This document shows, piece by piece, positions 23,640-34,093 of a stretch of DNA of 64,000 bases; position 1 is the stretch's first letter, and each line of letters begins with the position of its first letter. The position numbers and the translations under genes were made by a program. The stretch is from Tetragonia tetragonoides. Taxonomy: Eukaryota > Streptophyta > Magnoliopsida > Caryophyllales > Aizoaceae. The stretch spans positions 5,926,501-5,990,500 of the forward strand of contig CM076142.1 in the NCBI GenBank assembly GCA_038025085.1. Direction: 5' to 3'. The notes beneath the pieces are model-generated. The model worked only from the letters and a program-made list of their open reading frames with translations. It had not been told where the DNA came from and ran no database searches.

Positions 23640-26600
23640 TATTGCAGCGCTTGTCTCATGTCCCATTGGTGAAACCACATTTTGCGGACCTGAATGTCCT
23701 TCTCGGGGTGCCGGAGGTACTCTAGCGTTTCGATAGACCTCTGAGAGTAGTTTGGGCAAACATCACAATCGACACTTGGGAAGCCGAAAATCGCATGATA
23801 CAATCAACGTTTTTGGGCTTCCGGTAAGCCCCTAAATTAAAACATGTGCATATTTATTTATCACATCGCATGGGACACCCTAAAAGACATGGGAAGCTCA
23901 CTGGATCGACGTCGAGTCCCTAGTAGGCTTGGATGACCTTTTACGGGACACCATTCTAAGGTTTGGAACGCCGGTGAACCGGAGTTTGAGGACATGGATG
24001 ACCTTTCCAGGGGTATCGGGGATCCTCAAGAGTCACGATAGACCCCCTCAAAAAAATTTGGGCAAAAATCAAAACTAGGCCCAAGGAAGCTGATAATCGA
24101 AAGTTATATAATCCACATTTTTTGGACTTTCGTGAGGCTTCGGATCGAAAGTGGATATTTTCGCACCACATCGCATGACACACCCTAGGAAAAATGGGAG
24201 GGCTTTGGGGCCAGCTTTTGGGTTCGTGGTAGGCTAGGACGGTCGTTTTAAGGAGACACCACTCAAAGGTTCGGATCTCAAATAACATGGGTAAAATCGA
24301 AATTGAAATACTCGGAGGACCTTTTCGGGGCACCGACGGTTGTTTGTGGTCACAATAAACCCTACAGATAAGCTTGGCCAAAAATTAAAATCGGACCCCG
24401 GGAACCGATTTTTTGGGCATTCTGGATGCTTCAAAACGAAGGTGGATATTTTCACACCAAATCGCACGTGATACCCTTGGGAGACATGGGAGGGCCCCGG
24501 GGTCGATTTTCGGATTACTTGTAGCGTTGGACGGTCGTTTTATGGGAAACCATTCTAAAGGACAAAACACTAAAGACATGAAAAATTCGAAATTTGGGGA
24601 CCCGAATAAGCTTTTTAGGAGAATGAGGATCGTCTAGGGTCACGGTAGACCCTCCGGAGAAATTTGGAGAAAAATCACCCCTTGTCCTCAAGGAGCCGAA
24701 TCGAATGCTATAATCCACGCTTTTTTGGGATCCGGGAGGCCCCAAAACGAAGGTGAATATTTTTGCATTGCATCGCACGGGACACTCTTAGGGGACATGG
24801 GAGGCGCTCGGGGTCGGCTTTCAGGTCCCTAGTAGGCTTGAATGGTCGTTTCATGGGACATCACTTTAAGGGTGTGAACACCGAAAGTATGGGTGAAATC
24901 GGAGTTCAGGGACTCAAATGACCTTTACGGGGCATCGGAAGTCCTCTAGGGTCATGATAGACTCCCCGGAAAAGTTTGGTCAAAATTCACAACCAAGTCT
25001 CGGGATGCCGAAAATCGAAGGCTATAATCAACGTTTTTTGGCTTCTGAGAGGCTCCGGAAGAAAGGTGGATATTTTCATACCACATTGCACGGAACACCC
25101 TTAGAGACATGGGAGGCCCCGTTGGTCAATTTTGGGGTCCGAAGTAGACTCTAGGACGGTCGTTTACGGAACATCACTCTAAGGATCGTAATATCAAAAG
25201 CATAGGTGAAATCTAAGTTCGATGACTTTGAATGACCTTACCGGGCTATTGGGGGTTGTCTAGGGTCATGATGGACCCACCTAGAATCTTGGCCAAAAAT
25301 CACAAACGGGCCCCCGAAAGCCAAAAAACGAAGACTATAACGCACGTTTTTTTTATCCGGGAGTCTCTGGGACGAAGGTGGATATTTTTATACCACACCG
25401 CACGAGACACAATTAGGGGAGATAAGAGGCCCCCGGGGTCAGTTTCCAGGTCCCTGATAGGCTTGGACGGTCGTTTTATAGGTCACCACTTTAAGGGCCG
25501 AAACACCGAAAGAGTGGGTGAAATCTGAGTTCGGGGACCCGAATGACTTTCCGGGGACACTGAGAGTCCTCTTGGATCATGATAGACAACCGGGAGAAGT
25601 TTGGGCAAAAATCATAATCGGAGCCCGAGAGGCCGAAATTGAAGGTTATAATCCACGTTTTCTGGGCATCCGGGAGGTCCCGAAACGAAGGTGGATATTT
25701 TTGCACCACATCGCACGAAACACTCTTGGGGGACATTGGAGGCCCCCAGGGTGAATTTTTCAGGTCTCTGATAGGCTTGGACGGTCGTTTTATGGGTCAC
25801 CACTTTAAGGGCCGAAACACCGAAAGAGTAGGTGAAATCTGAGTTCGGGGACCCGAATGACCTTCCGGGAACACTGAGAGTCCTCTTGGGTCACGATAGA
25901 CACCTGGGAGAAGTTCGGGCAAAAATCATAACCGGAGCCCGAGAGGCCGAAATTGAAGGCTATATAATCCACGTTTTTTGGGCATCCGGGAGGTCCCGAA
26001 ACGAAGGTGGATATTTTTGCACCACATCGCACGAAAACACTCTTGGGGGACATGGGAGGCCCCCAGGGTGAATTTTCGGGTCCTTAATTGGCTTTGACGG
26101 TCGTTTTATGGGACACTAATTTATTGGTCGGAACACCGAATGCGTTGGTCAAATCGGAGTTCATGAACCCAAATGACCTTCTTGGGGCACCTAAGGTCCT
26201 CTAGGGTCATGAAAGACCCCCCCGAAAAATTGAGGACAAAAATCACAACCAGGCCCCGAAAGCCGAAAAACGAAGACTATAATGCACGTTTTTTATCGGG
26301 AGTCTCGGGAACGAAGGTGGATATTTTCATATACACTGCACGGGACACAATTGGGGGAGATGAGAGGCCCTGGGATCAGTTTCCAGGTCCCTGATAGGCT
26401 TGGACGGTCGTTTTATGGGTCACTACTTTAAGGGCCGAAACACCGAAAGAGTTGGTGAAGTCTGAGTTTGGAGACCTGAATGACCTTCCCGAGGGTCCTC
26501 TTGGATCACAATAGACAATCAGGAGAAGTTTGGGCAAAAATCATAATCGGAGCCCGAGAAGCCGAAATTGAAGGTTATAATCACAACCAGGCCCCGAAAG

Positions 26601-27380
26601 CCGAAATCGGAGTCCCGAAACGAAGGTGGATATTTCTGCACCACATCGCATTGGATACGCTTACGAGACATGGGAGCCCCTTTGGTTGATTTTTGGGTCC
26701 GTGGTAGGTTTGGACGGCCATTTACGAGACACTACTAAGGGCCCGAACACTAAAAGCATGAGTGCAATCGAAGTTTGAGGACTCGGATGACCTTCTCGGT
26801 GCATCGGGGGTCATCTAGGGTCACTATAGACCCTCCAAATAAGTTTGGCCAAAAATCACAACCAGACCCCGAGAAGCCGAAAATCAGAGGCTAAAATCCA
26901 CGTTTTTTCATCCGGGAGGCTCCCTAACGAAGGTGGATATTTTCGCACCACATCGCATAGGACACCCTTAGTAGACATAGGAGGTCCCCCGGGTCAGTTG
27001 TTGGGTCCCTTGAAGAGTTGTAGGCTTGTGAGATTGTTTTATGAGACACCACTCTAAGGGCCGGAACATCGAAAGCATAATGGGTGAAATAGGAGTTCTG
27101 GGATCGAATGATCTTTTCGGGGCATCGAGGTTCCAGTAGGGTCAGACAGACCCCAAAGAGAAATTTGGGCAAAAATCACAACCAGGCTCCGAAAACCTGA
27201 AAATCGAAGGTTTATAATCAACGTTTTTTGGGCTTCCAAGAGGCTCCGGAACGAAGGTAGAGTTTTTCCCACCACATCACACGGGACATTCCTAAGGGAC
27301 ATAAAAGGCCACCGGGATTAATTGTCAGAGTCCTGATGAATTAGACGGCCGTTTTATGAGACACTACTCTAAGGGTTGGA
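23640..27380 (+). repeat. Tandem array of a ~310-bp repeat, about 12 units
   Basis: A unit of roughly 300-320 bp recurs; an anchor (GGTGGATATTTT and variants) appears near 24142, 24441, 24752, 25065, 25377, 25691, 26006, 26317, 26625, 26933 and 27255. Each unit also contains GGACGGTCGTTTTATGGG, a CCGAAACACCGAAAG-type block, GGGCAAAAATCACAACC and a TATAATCCACGTTTTTTGG block. Units at 25430-25745 and 25745-26060 are the most alike, suggesting recent local duplication. Many frames stay open by chance in this GC-rich repeat, but they show no coding constraint. The same family recurs inverted at 43.1-44.5 kb. Confidence 0.9.
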
Positions 27381-28320
27381 ACGACAGTCGATATGTTGAT
27401 GTGACGATTACGTTTTATTTTGATCTGCATTTGGTTTATATTGCTAATTATGGTGACCATGCTTAATTTGATCCAGTTGTTTGTATCGTTGGTCAAGAGC
27501 ATCAAGGGATGTTTGAAAGGAAGTTACAAGTATAGAGATAATGATCATACATTAAAGGCTTTAGTTTTTCTATGAAATCGAGAGCAATTTGATTCTCTTC
27601 TGCTGTTTTTTTTTTTTTTTTTGGATAATTTCTCTTCTGCTGGTTTTAGTGAACCATTATGTGAAATATTTGTACATTTTTTTGCACCAGATCGAACATC
27701 CTCAACCTCAAGTGTATGTTAGATGAGTCAATGAACCAATATGATCATATAGATAAAACAGGGAATGGCTTGATTTTTTTCTATTTTTTTCATTTGATGT
27801 CTTTTTGAGAAAGCTTTAATTTTCAATCGTTTGTACTTCTTATATGGGGCAGAAATTTCTATAATTTCTATAAATGCATATAATAATTAGGATCACAGAA
27901 TCAATTAGGGCAAATTCTTGACTACCCCTAAGAGGAGCCAATTTGGCTACACCTACAATGAAGTAGTGGGTGTACAAGAATAAAATAGTGTGTGTCCAAG
28001 AAAAAAGTCTACTACATTTTGATAAAGACTAAAATTTTAAAAAATAAAAATAAAAAAAAATTGTGAGAGGGTGTGGCCAAATTGGCTACACTTAGGTGTA
28101 GTGAAAAACCATTGATCAATTAGATGTCTCCAATTAACAATTTGGCACACAAAAATGCCTCTTGTAGTTACTAGTTAGTTGTAGTATCTCCTATCTCTCT
28201 CTTTTTCTTTTTTTCTTCTTTTAATTTCGGTAGTATCTCACTATCTCCCATCGAGAGAAAATACAAGTAGATAAAGAAAATTTTACTTTATTTTGATTTC
28301 TTTGATCCATTACCAAAAAT
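27381..28320 (+). pseudogene. Truncated, decayed second copy of the ankyrin-PGG gene 3' end and 3' flank
   Basis: From CAGTCGATATGTTGATGTGACG this region follows 21967 onward of the intact gene: the last membrane segments, the C-terminus, the 3' UTR (CCATTATGTG.AATATTTGTACATTTT, CAAGTGTATGT, CCAATAT) and the flank as far as TAGTATCTCCTATCTCT. It has lost the reading frame: an extra base in the ACGTT(TT)ATTTTGAT stretch near 27412 and four missing bases near 27518. Nothing upstream of the penultimate membrane segment is present; the satellite array abuts it directly. Copy 1 carries the MULE at 22551 and this copy carries a separate insertion at 27909. Confidence 0.85.
27909..28114. mobile_element. 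206-bp MITE with 9-bp TSD
   Basis: The perfect repeat ATCAATTAG flanks it at 27900-27908 and 28115-28123. The ends are inverted and related over about 45 bp: GGCAAATTCTTGACTACCCC on the left, CAATGGTTTTTCACTACACC on the right strand, both continuing through a TAAG.....AGCCAATTTGG.CACACC block. Copy 1 of this duplicated region lacks it at the matching place (about 22490). The TSD length suggests a Mutator-type MITE. Confidence 0.75.
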
Positions 28321-29003
28321 ATATACTAATTGGAACATCTAATCGATCGTCTTGTAGATTGCACAACATTTATTTAATTTGAAAGGTTAAATGAAAGCAA
28401 ACATGTTTTTAGATAATTAAAATCATTAAATTCATACTCGTAGTAGAATAACTAGTATGCATCAATCATATATATAGATACATGATTATCTGAGCCAAAA
28501 AAATATTTATTAGATACATGATAAACAAGCACCAATAATTATGAAATAAACTCCCATCTACACATACTCTTGCTTTAGCCCCTTTCTCTCATCATTTTTG
28601 CCATGGTAAAAACACAATAAAAGTCATAGATAGCACAAAACACACCATATAATCCACTAAAAATAAGTTGATTATCAATGCACTCCTGACATACAATTAT
28701 AAAAATTCCAACTATGTAAAACTGAGAAATCAAAAACAAGAAATCAAACTACATTATTACCAGATTCAACAGAAAATCAAGATACACCTTTCCTTATTAT
28801 TTAAGGATGAGAATTAACTAATCTCATTCTACATCCTTTTACAGACACTACTAGTTCATCTTTTGACTAGTGATGAAATCTAAAGAACAACTCAAGAACT
28901 ATCAAGAAAACTATAATAATGGTAATTAACCCTTTAATTTTGTGCTAACATCGATCGACAATTCGACATACCAAAGACATGATCAAAACAAACCAAGCTC
29001 GAA
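28321..29003. other. AT-rich intergenic stretch
   Basis: No gene or clear repeat is seen. The right end is the presumed 3' UTR of the minus-strand gene that stops at 29004. Confidence 0.5.
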
Positions 29004-29579
29004 TTACTGATCACTACGAAAGGCCTTGAAGTAAAAAATCTCTTTGACAGGCTCAAAATAGATAGCAATTTCATCACCTTTCTTAAACCCTCTACTTCTG
29101 AAAACAGACATATTAAGCCCTAACACATACTTATCTTGCAACCCTTTCTCAAAGTATGTCTGTTCATCCATGGGTCCATAGATAATAGGACAGTTACTTT
29201 CAGTCACGTCCCATACCGTTACGTAACTCTTGTTACCTGTAACAATACGGTTAGCAAACTCTAGGGAAGAGTACTTAAAGATATGATCAAAAACAATGTC
29301 ATGAGTTAACTGAATCTTGGCTGTTGTGATCTCGTCGATTTCGAGTGGCTTTCGGATCCTCCATGGATTGTTGTTGTTGTTGGTGGTGGTGGTGGTGGTA
29401 GTGGTGGTGGTGGTGGTGTCTTGTGGTTGGGGCTGCTGGTGCTCGACTAAGTCGTCTCGGATTTCGATGAGAGTTCTTGTCACTTGGTATGGCCTGTTAA
29501 GTGCCATTGCTGCCATCTCTTCTTTCTTTGATGGTATGAAGTTGTAGTAGTAGGTTTTCTTCATGGTTGATAATGACAT
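29004..29579 (-). CDS. Small B3-like DNA-binding protein (divergent)
   Basis: A single exon of 191 residues. The N-terminal ~75 residues are low-complexity: a T run then an N run, encoded by a GTT/GGT microsatellite at 29365-29420. The rest, from WRIRKPLEIDEI, fits the layout of plant B3 proteins of the At1g05920 type: a W-I-K-L start, a LT-- strand, VTVWDV in the middle, YVLGLNM and a closing GFKKGDEIAIYFEP..FYFKAF that matches the family phrase KKGDEIGLYWDP...F.F. B3 domains bind DNA in the nucleus. The match is from memory and partial. The start at 29579 has an internal ATG alternative at MAAMALN. Confidence 0.6.
   Translation of the reverse strand: MSLSTMKKTYYYNFIPSKKEEMAAMALNRPYQVTRTLIEIRDDLVEHQQPQPQDTTTTTTTTTTTTNNNNNPWRIRKPLEIDEITTAKIQLTHDIVFDHIFKYSSLEFANRIVTGNKSYVTVWDVTESNCPIIYGPMDEQTYFEKGLQDKYVLGLNMSVFRSRGFKKGDEIAIYFEPVKEIFYFKAFRSDQ
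29365..29420 (-). repeat. Coding trinucleotide microsatellite (poly-Thr/poly-Asn)
   Basis: On the plus strand the tract is TTG/TTGTTGTTGG then GGTGGTGGT with interruptions. Read on the minus strand it encodes 12 threonines and then 5 asparagines in the B3-like protein. It should be length-polymorphic. Confidence 0.8.
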
Positions 29580-31194
29580 GTTGTGTTTTTTGTTAGAGGA
29601 TGAGAATTGTTTTGGGTTTTTTTTGTGAAAGAATATGAGAAGTGTTTGAATTTGTGTTTATTGATTTGGTGTTATTTTGTGTGACAATTGAGGGGTTTTT
29701 ATGCTGTAATATTGTTTGAGAATTATGGAAAGTTGAGATTGTGTTTGATATAAAAAAATAAAATATTACGTCAAGAAAATCCAATCCGGTTTGATTAGTT
29801 TCCTTGTTGGGTTTTGTAGTTGAATCCGGTCAGGTTTAGGATACGATTTTGTCTCAAGGATCTTGGTCAGTGACTCACTGCTAGCTAGCTATACTTAAAA
29901 AGAAAATAATAAGAGAAAAAAGAAACCAAGAACAAAAAATGAAATCTTTTGTGGAGCAACGGCTATACTACCTCCCACATTCAAATTCAACAACGTTTTG
30001 CATATATAACCTTGTACATGTGGAGATAAAATAGGTATTTGACTCTTTATAATTAGGTTAGTAATAATTCATTCGTGTTTATCGAAATCTAGAATGGAAA
30101 AGAATTTATCATTAGCATGTTGAAAAGATCGGCGGAGAATTACGTGTGTCATTAAGTTACCAAATTTTGTTCATCTTTTTAAGTCATAAGCTTATATCCT
30201 TTTACGACTAATTTTGTACGGAGTACAAGTACGGAATATAATTCAAAACTATAGGATTTGACATGTTTCAAAAAGAAAATTAGATTTTGACAAAACTAAT
30301 TTAGAAAGAACATCGATCAGTGTTTGATTTGTCTAGAAAACCGACAACTCTACTTAATTTCGAACATTTCTCTTTTTCATCTTTCTTTGTCAAATATACT
30401 TGGCAGTTTGATTTTGGTAAGTCAAACAACACGATACCTCCAAAAATTTCCTAATGTTACGGTAACATAGCTTACTTGGTGTTATTGAATAAATACTTTA
30501 GAAAATAATAAAATGGAAGAAGAGGGTTCTTTGGGCTTTCATTGGGCCTCTTGGACTTCTCTCTAGTTTTGGTCTTTTGGGCTTTCTTTGTAGTAATAAG
30601 TTTAAGGCCTATTGGACTTCTCTCCAATTTTGGGCTTTCATTTTACAATGACACAAAAGAAATTACAGAGAAAGATGCTCTGCAACTCTGCCCATACCTG
30701 TGAGACCACATTTTACCAACAACTGTCCACTACTCCACTTGACCATTTTTTATTTTCATATTTTTTTTTGTTGAAAGGAACTGTCAACTAACTTTAAAAT
30801 TACAGTAATCACTTCGCCACAAAAAAAAATATTTATAGTAATCACCTATGCTAGTCAACATTCTCTCACTTCAGCTCAGCCAATCAGACCCTGCCACGTC
30901 ACCAAAGTCAACCAAATTGACCCTCTTTTAATATCACTACCAATGTCTACCATGGTCCCGGATACACCAGATAAAATAGTAGCTCCCAAAATGGATAACC
31001 ACAGGATAAGGGCTAAACTACCGAGTCACCTGTACATCCCGTGTCAAGCACGTGCTTGGACAAACACCAACCCATATTCAGGGAAAAAACCCTAACACCC
31101 ACCGACACGCGTCAGTCTCTCACACCTCCTTCCCTTTCTAATCCCTAAACCCCTTTCTTTCAATTCTTCACTCTTCTCTCTACCACCATTTTAG

Positions 31195-31234
<40 letters not shown>

Positions 31235-31773
31235 TCTGTATTGGTTCAATCAAAGGCAAAGCTTATATTAGTCAAAATATTAAATTTTTATCTTAAGTGG
31301 ATTATATGTTGCATGATCATGAAGATGATGATGATGATGATATTCAGCTTCAATCTCTCATGAAATTGGTAAGAAAAATCACACTACTCTCCTAGAAATG
31401 CTAGATCCTTTCTCTCTTCTTCATTTCCGATTTTCCAAAATCTGGGTTCGTAAACGCAAAAAAAATCCCATCTTTTTTTAAACCCTCCTTTACTCTTCTT
31501 TAATCCAATCAATCAATTTCCTTTTTCATTAATCTAACATCTCCCCTGTATATAATCCTGTAATTACAAATTCCCCTTATGTTGATCATCATCTTTTGTT
31601 AGTATAAATTTCTGGGTTTTGTTTGATTAATTTGGTTTTGTATATATTATCTTGGGATTGAATCAGTTACAACAACAACCAACCAACCAACCAAAGATTT
31701 AGACTTTAGAGAGAGATTTTTTTGATTACTAGAAGTTTTATTTTATAAACCCTTGTGTTAGAAACTGGCAAAG
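29580..31773. promoter_or_regulatory. Bidirectional promoter region between B3-like gene and carrier gene
   Basis: The two genes diverge from this 2.2-kb stretch. Near the carrier gene lie CACGTG (G-box) at about 31048 in AGCACGTGCTTGG, GCCACGTCACC at about 30893, and a pyrimidine-rich leader with a (CT)n tract at about 31198-31231. The middle holds only AT-rich DNA and short repeats of the phrase TTGGGCTTTC / TTGGACTTCTCTC at 30525-30640. Confidence 0.5.
31306..31373 (+). promoter_or_regulatory. Upstream ORF and probable 5'-UTR intron donor of the carrier gene
   Basis: An ATG at 31306 opens MLHDHEDDDDDDIQLQSLMK and runs into GGTAAG, a good splice donor at about 31370. It lies about 470 bp upstream of the main start. 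If the leader is transcribed from the (CT)n region, this would be a uORF exon joined by an intron to the main exon. This is inference only. Confidence 0.35.
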
Positions 31774-32838
31774 ATGAGTTTAGGAACAGCTGAGGGAGAA
31801 TCAGAAGAAGAAATTCATCTCCCAGCTGATATAAATTGGGAAATGTTGGATAAATCAAAGTTCTTTGTTTTAGGAGCTGCTTTGTTTTCTGGTGTATCAG
31901 CTGCTTTATACCCAGTTGTGGTGCTCAAAACCCGGCAACAGGTGTCACACTCTCAGCTTTCGAGTCTCGGTAGCGCCATATCAATCGTGAAAAATGAAGG
32001 TTTCCGAGCCCTTTATAGAGGGTTCGGAACGTCCCTCATGGGAACGATCCCTGCCAGGGCGCTCTACATGACCGCCCTGGAGGTGACCAAGAGTAGCGTT
32101 GGGTCTGCTACTATTGGTCTTGGGGTCCCTGAGCCCACGGCCGCCACCATAGCCAATGCTGCGGCTGGGGTGTCGGCCGCTGTTGCGGCTCAGTTGGTTT
32201 GGACCCCTGTTGATGTGGTTAGTCAAAGACTAATGGTGCAAACAACCACATCCAGGACAAGTACTAACAAGAGTAACAACCCCAATATTAACAAGATGAG
32301 GTATGTTAATGGGATTGATGCATTTCGGAAAATTGTTAAAGCAGATGGATATAGAGGGTTATATAGAGGATTTGGGATATCTATATTGACCTATGCACCT
32401 TCTAATGCTGTTTGGTGGGCGTCTTACTCGGTTGTGCAACGACTAATGTGGGGCGGTATAGGGTGTTATTGTTGCAAAAGGGATCAAAACTCTAGCAATG
32501 GTGAAGGGAATGGAGCTTATAGGCCGGACCCTAAGGCGGTTATGGCGGTCCAAGGGTTGAGTGCAGCTATGGCAGGTGGTGTTTCAGCCTTGATTACAAT
32601 GCCATTAGATACCATCAAGACAAGGTTGCAAGTGTTGGATAGTGAGGAAAATGGGCGAGGGAGGGGTCCAACAGTGGCTCAAACTGTAAGGAATTTGGTC
32701 CGGGAAGGCGGGTGGACGGCGTGCTTCCGTGGGTTAGGTCCCCGGTGGGCTTCAATGTCAATGTCTGCCACCACCATGATCACTACTTATGAGTTCCTCA
32801 AGAGGCTTTCTGCCAAGAACCAAGAGGGTATGACTTAG
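31774..32838 (+). CDS. Mitochondrial carrier, SLC25A44 type
   Basis: A single-exon gene of 354 residues, close in wording to the Arabidopsis carriers At1g72820 and At5g26200 (INWEMLDKSKFFVLGAALFSG). The family sits in the inner mitochondrial membrane; the animal member SLC25A44 imports branched-chain amino acids, and the plant substrate is not established here. The three carrier repeats are visible with their signature motifs: PVVVLKTRQQ (acidic residue replaced by V), PVDVVSQRL and PLDTIKTRLQ. Each is followed by a RG(F/L)G-type motif: GFRALYRGFGTS, GYRGLYRGFGIS, GWTACFRGLGPR. A short acidic N-terminal tail and a Ser/Asn-rich loop between repeats are typical. The start AAGATGAGT has a favourable context. 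Confidence 0.92.
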   Translation: MSLGTAEGESEEEIHLPADINWEMLDKSKFFVLGAALFSGVSAALYPVVVLKTRQQVSHSQLSSLGSAISIVKNEGFRALYRGFGTSLMGTIPARALYMTALEVTKSSVGSATIGLGVPEPTAATIANAAAGVSAAVAAQLVWTPVDVVSQRLMVQTTTSRTSTNKSNNPNINKMRYVNGIDAFRKIVKADGYRGLYRGFGISILTYAPSNAVWWASYSVVQRLMWGGIGCYCCKRDQNSSNGEGNGAYRPDPKAVMAVQGLSAAMAGGVSALITMPLDTIKTRLQVLDSEENGRGRGPTVAQTVRNLVREGGWTACFRGLGPRWASMSMSATTMITTYEFLKRLSAKNQEGMT

Positions 32839-34000
32839 CTTAGGAAAAGGAAAAACACAGAGGACTATGAGAGGAAATCTGTCAATGTAATAAGGTAACA
32901 AGATTTTGTTACTGTTTGCACTTTGCACTCTAATCTTGTTTAAGATCTTTTGGAAATGGAAATCAGAGTTACCTCTTTTTTCCCCTACACCAAACTTTGG
33001 TGATTGGCAATTAGGAATTGTGATTAGTGTAACTTTCACTTATCGTCCAAAATATAAATATTTGCTTCTTTTTGAGAAATATCAATGTCATTGATAGTGC
33101 CAATATTGTTATTATTGTTGTTATTGTAATTATTGATGGTTTTAGTAAAGCTAGTCACTTGCATATCCTGACAATTTTAGTTTAACATATTTCATGTACT
33201 ATCCAAATCTTGTTTGGATATATAGAGGGCAAAAGATAGAAAGAAAGTGGAGATTGGAAACTATTCCTTTCTTTTTCACTTTGAGAATAAAGGGCCAAAC
33301 AAAGAATCTCTTAATGTGACTTCTTATTCTATTGAACTCAGCATGTGCCTAAGCCGATGGATACTATGCATGTTGTGTCACTTGTGTGCAATTGACTATA
33401 GATTTTGTTGTTTTTTTCTCTCAAAGTCCAACAACATTGACATTCACGAGCATTACTACTATTATCACTACATGTGATCTTCTTAACTGTTACCACATAT
33501 CCTATTTTGAGACAAAATAGTTACATTCCCCGCGTGATGCACAGTTTGTGTGTTCATAACAACTAAAATATTTTCAATAGTACAAACTTGAAACAAATTT
33601 TTCGCCTATGGCACATATTGTTACGAAATTTCTAATCTATGGACTTCTCTTTTTCTATGCTCATCAAATCAACTTTCTTACTTTCCTATTTAATTCTAAT
33701 TGCATGCCCCGCGTGACGTAGATTTTATATATTTAGTTCCAATAAAAATAATGTTTGGTAATAATTTATTAGATACATATGCATAATGGAAGATACATGC
33801 ACCTATGCTAATAGTACTAATTGAAGATACATGCACCTATACTATGACATTAAGATAATAATTAAATATTACTAATAGAAGATACATGCACCTATACTAT
33901 TTTGATGACATGTCAATATTTGCTTATGTGTCAAAGTCTACGTGTCAATATTTACTTGTGTGTCAATCCTACGTGTCAATCTAGCAATGGTGCACATTCA

Positions 34001-34093
<93 letters not shown>

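Noticed and set aside
24234..27302. Many 60-140-codon frames on both strands
   Set aside because: They follow the period of the ~310-bp tandem repeat and change frame between units; not genes.
23640..27380. CRISPR-like repetition
   Set aside because: Units are ~310 bp with no short-repeat/spacer pattern, and the host is a plant; it is a tandem satellite.
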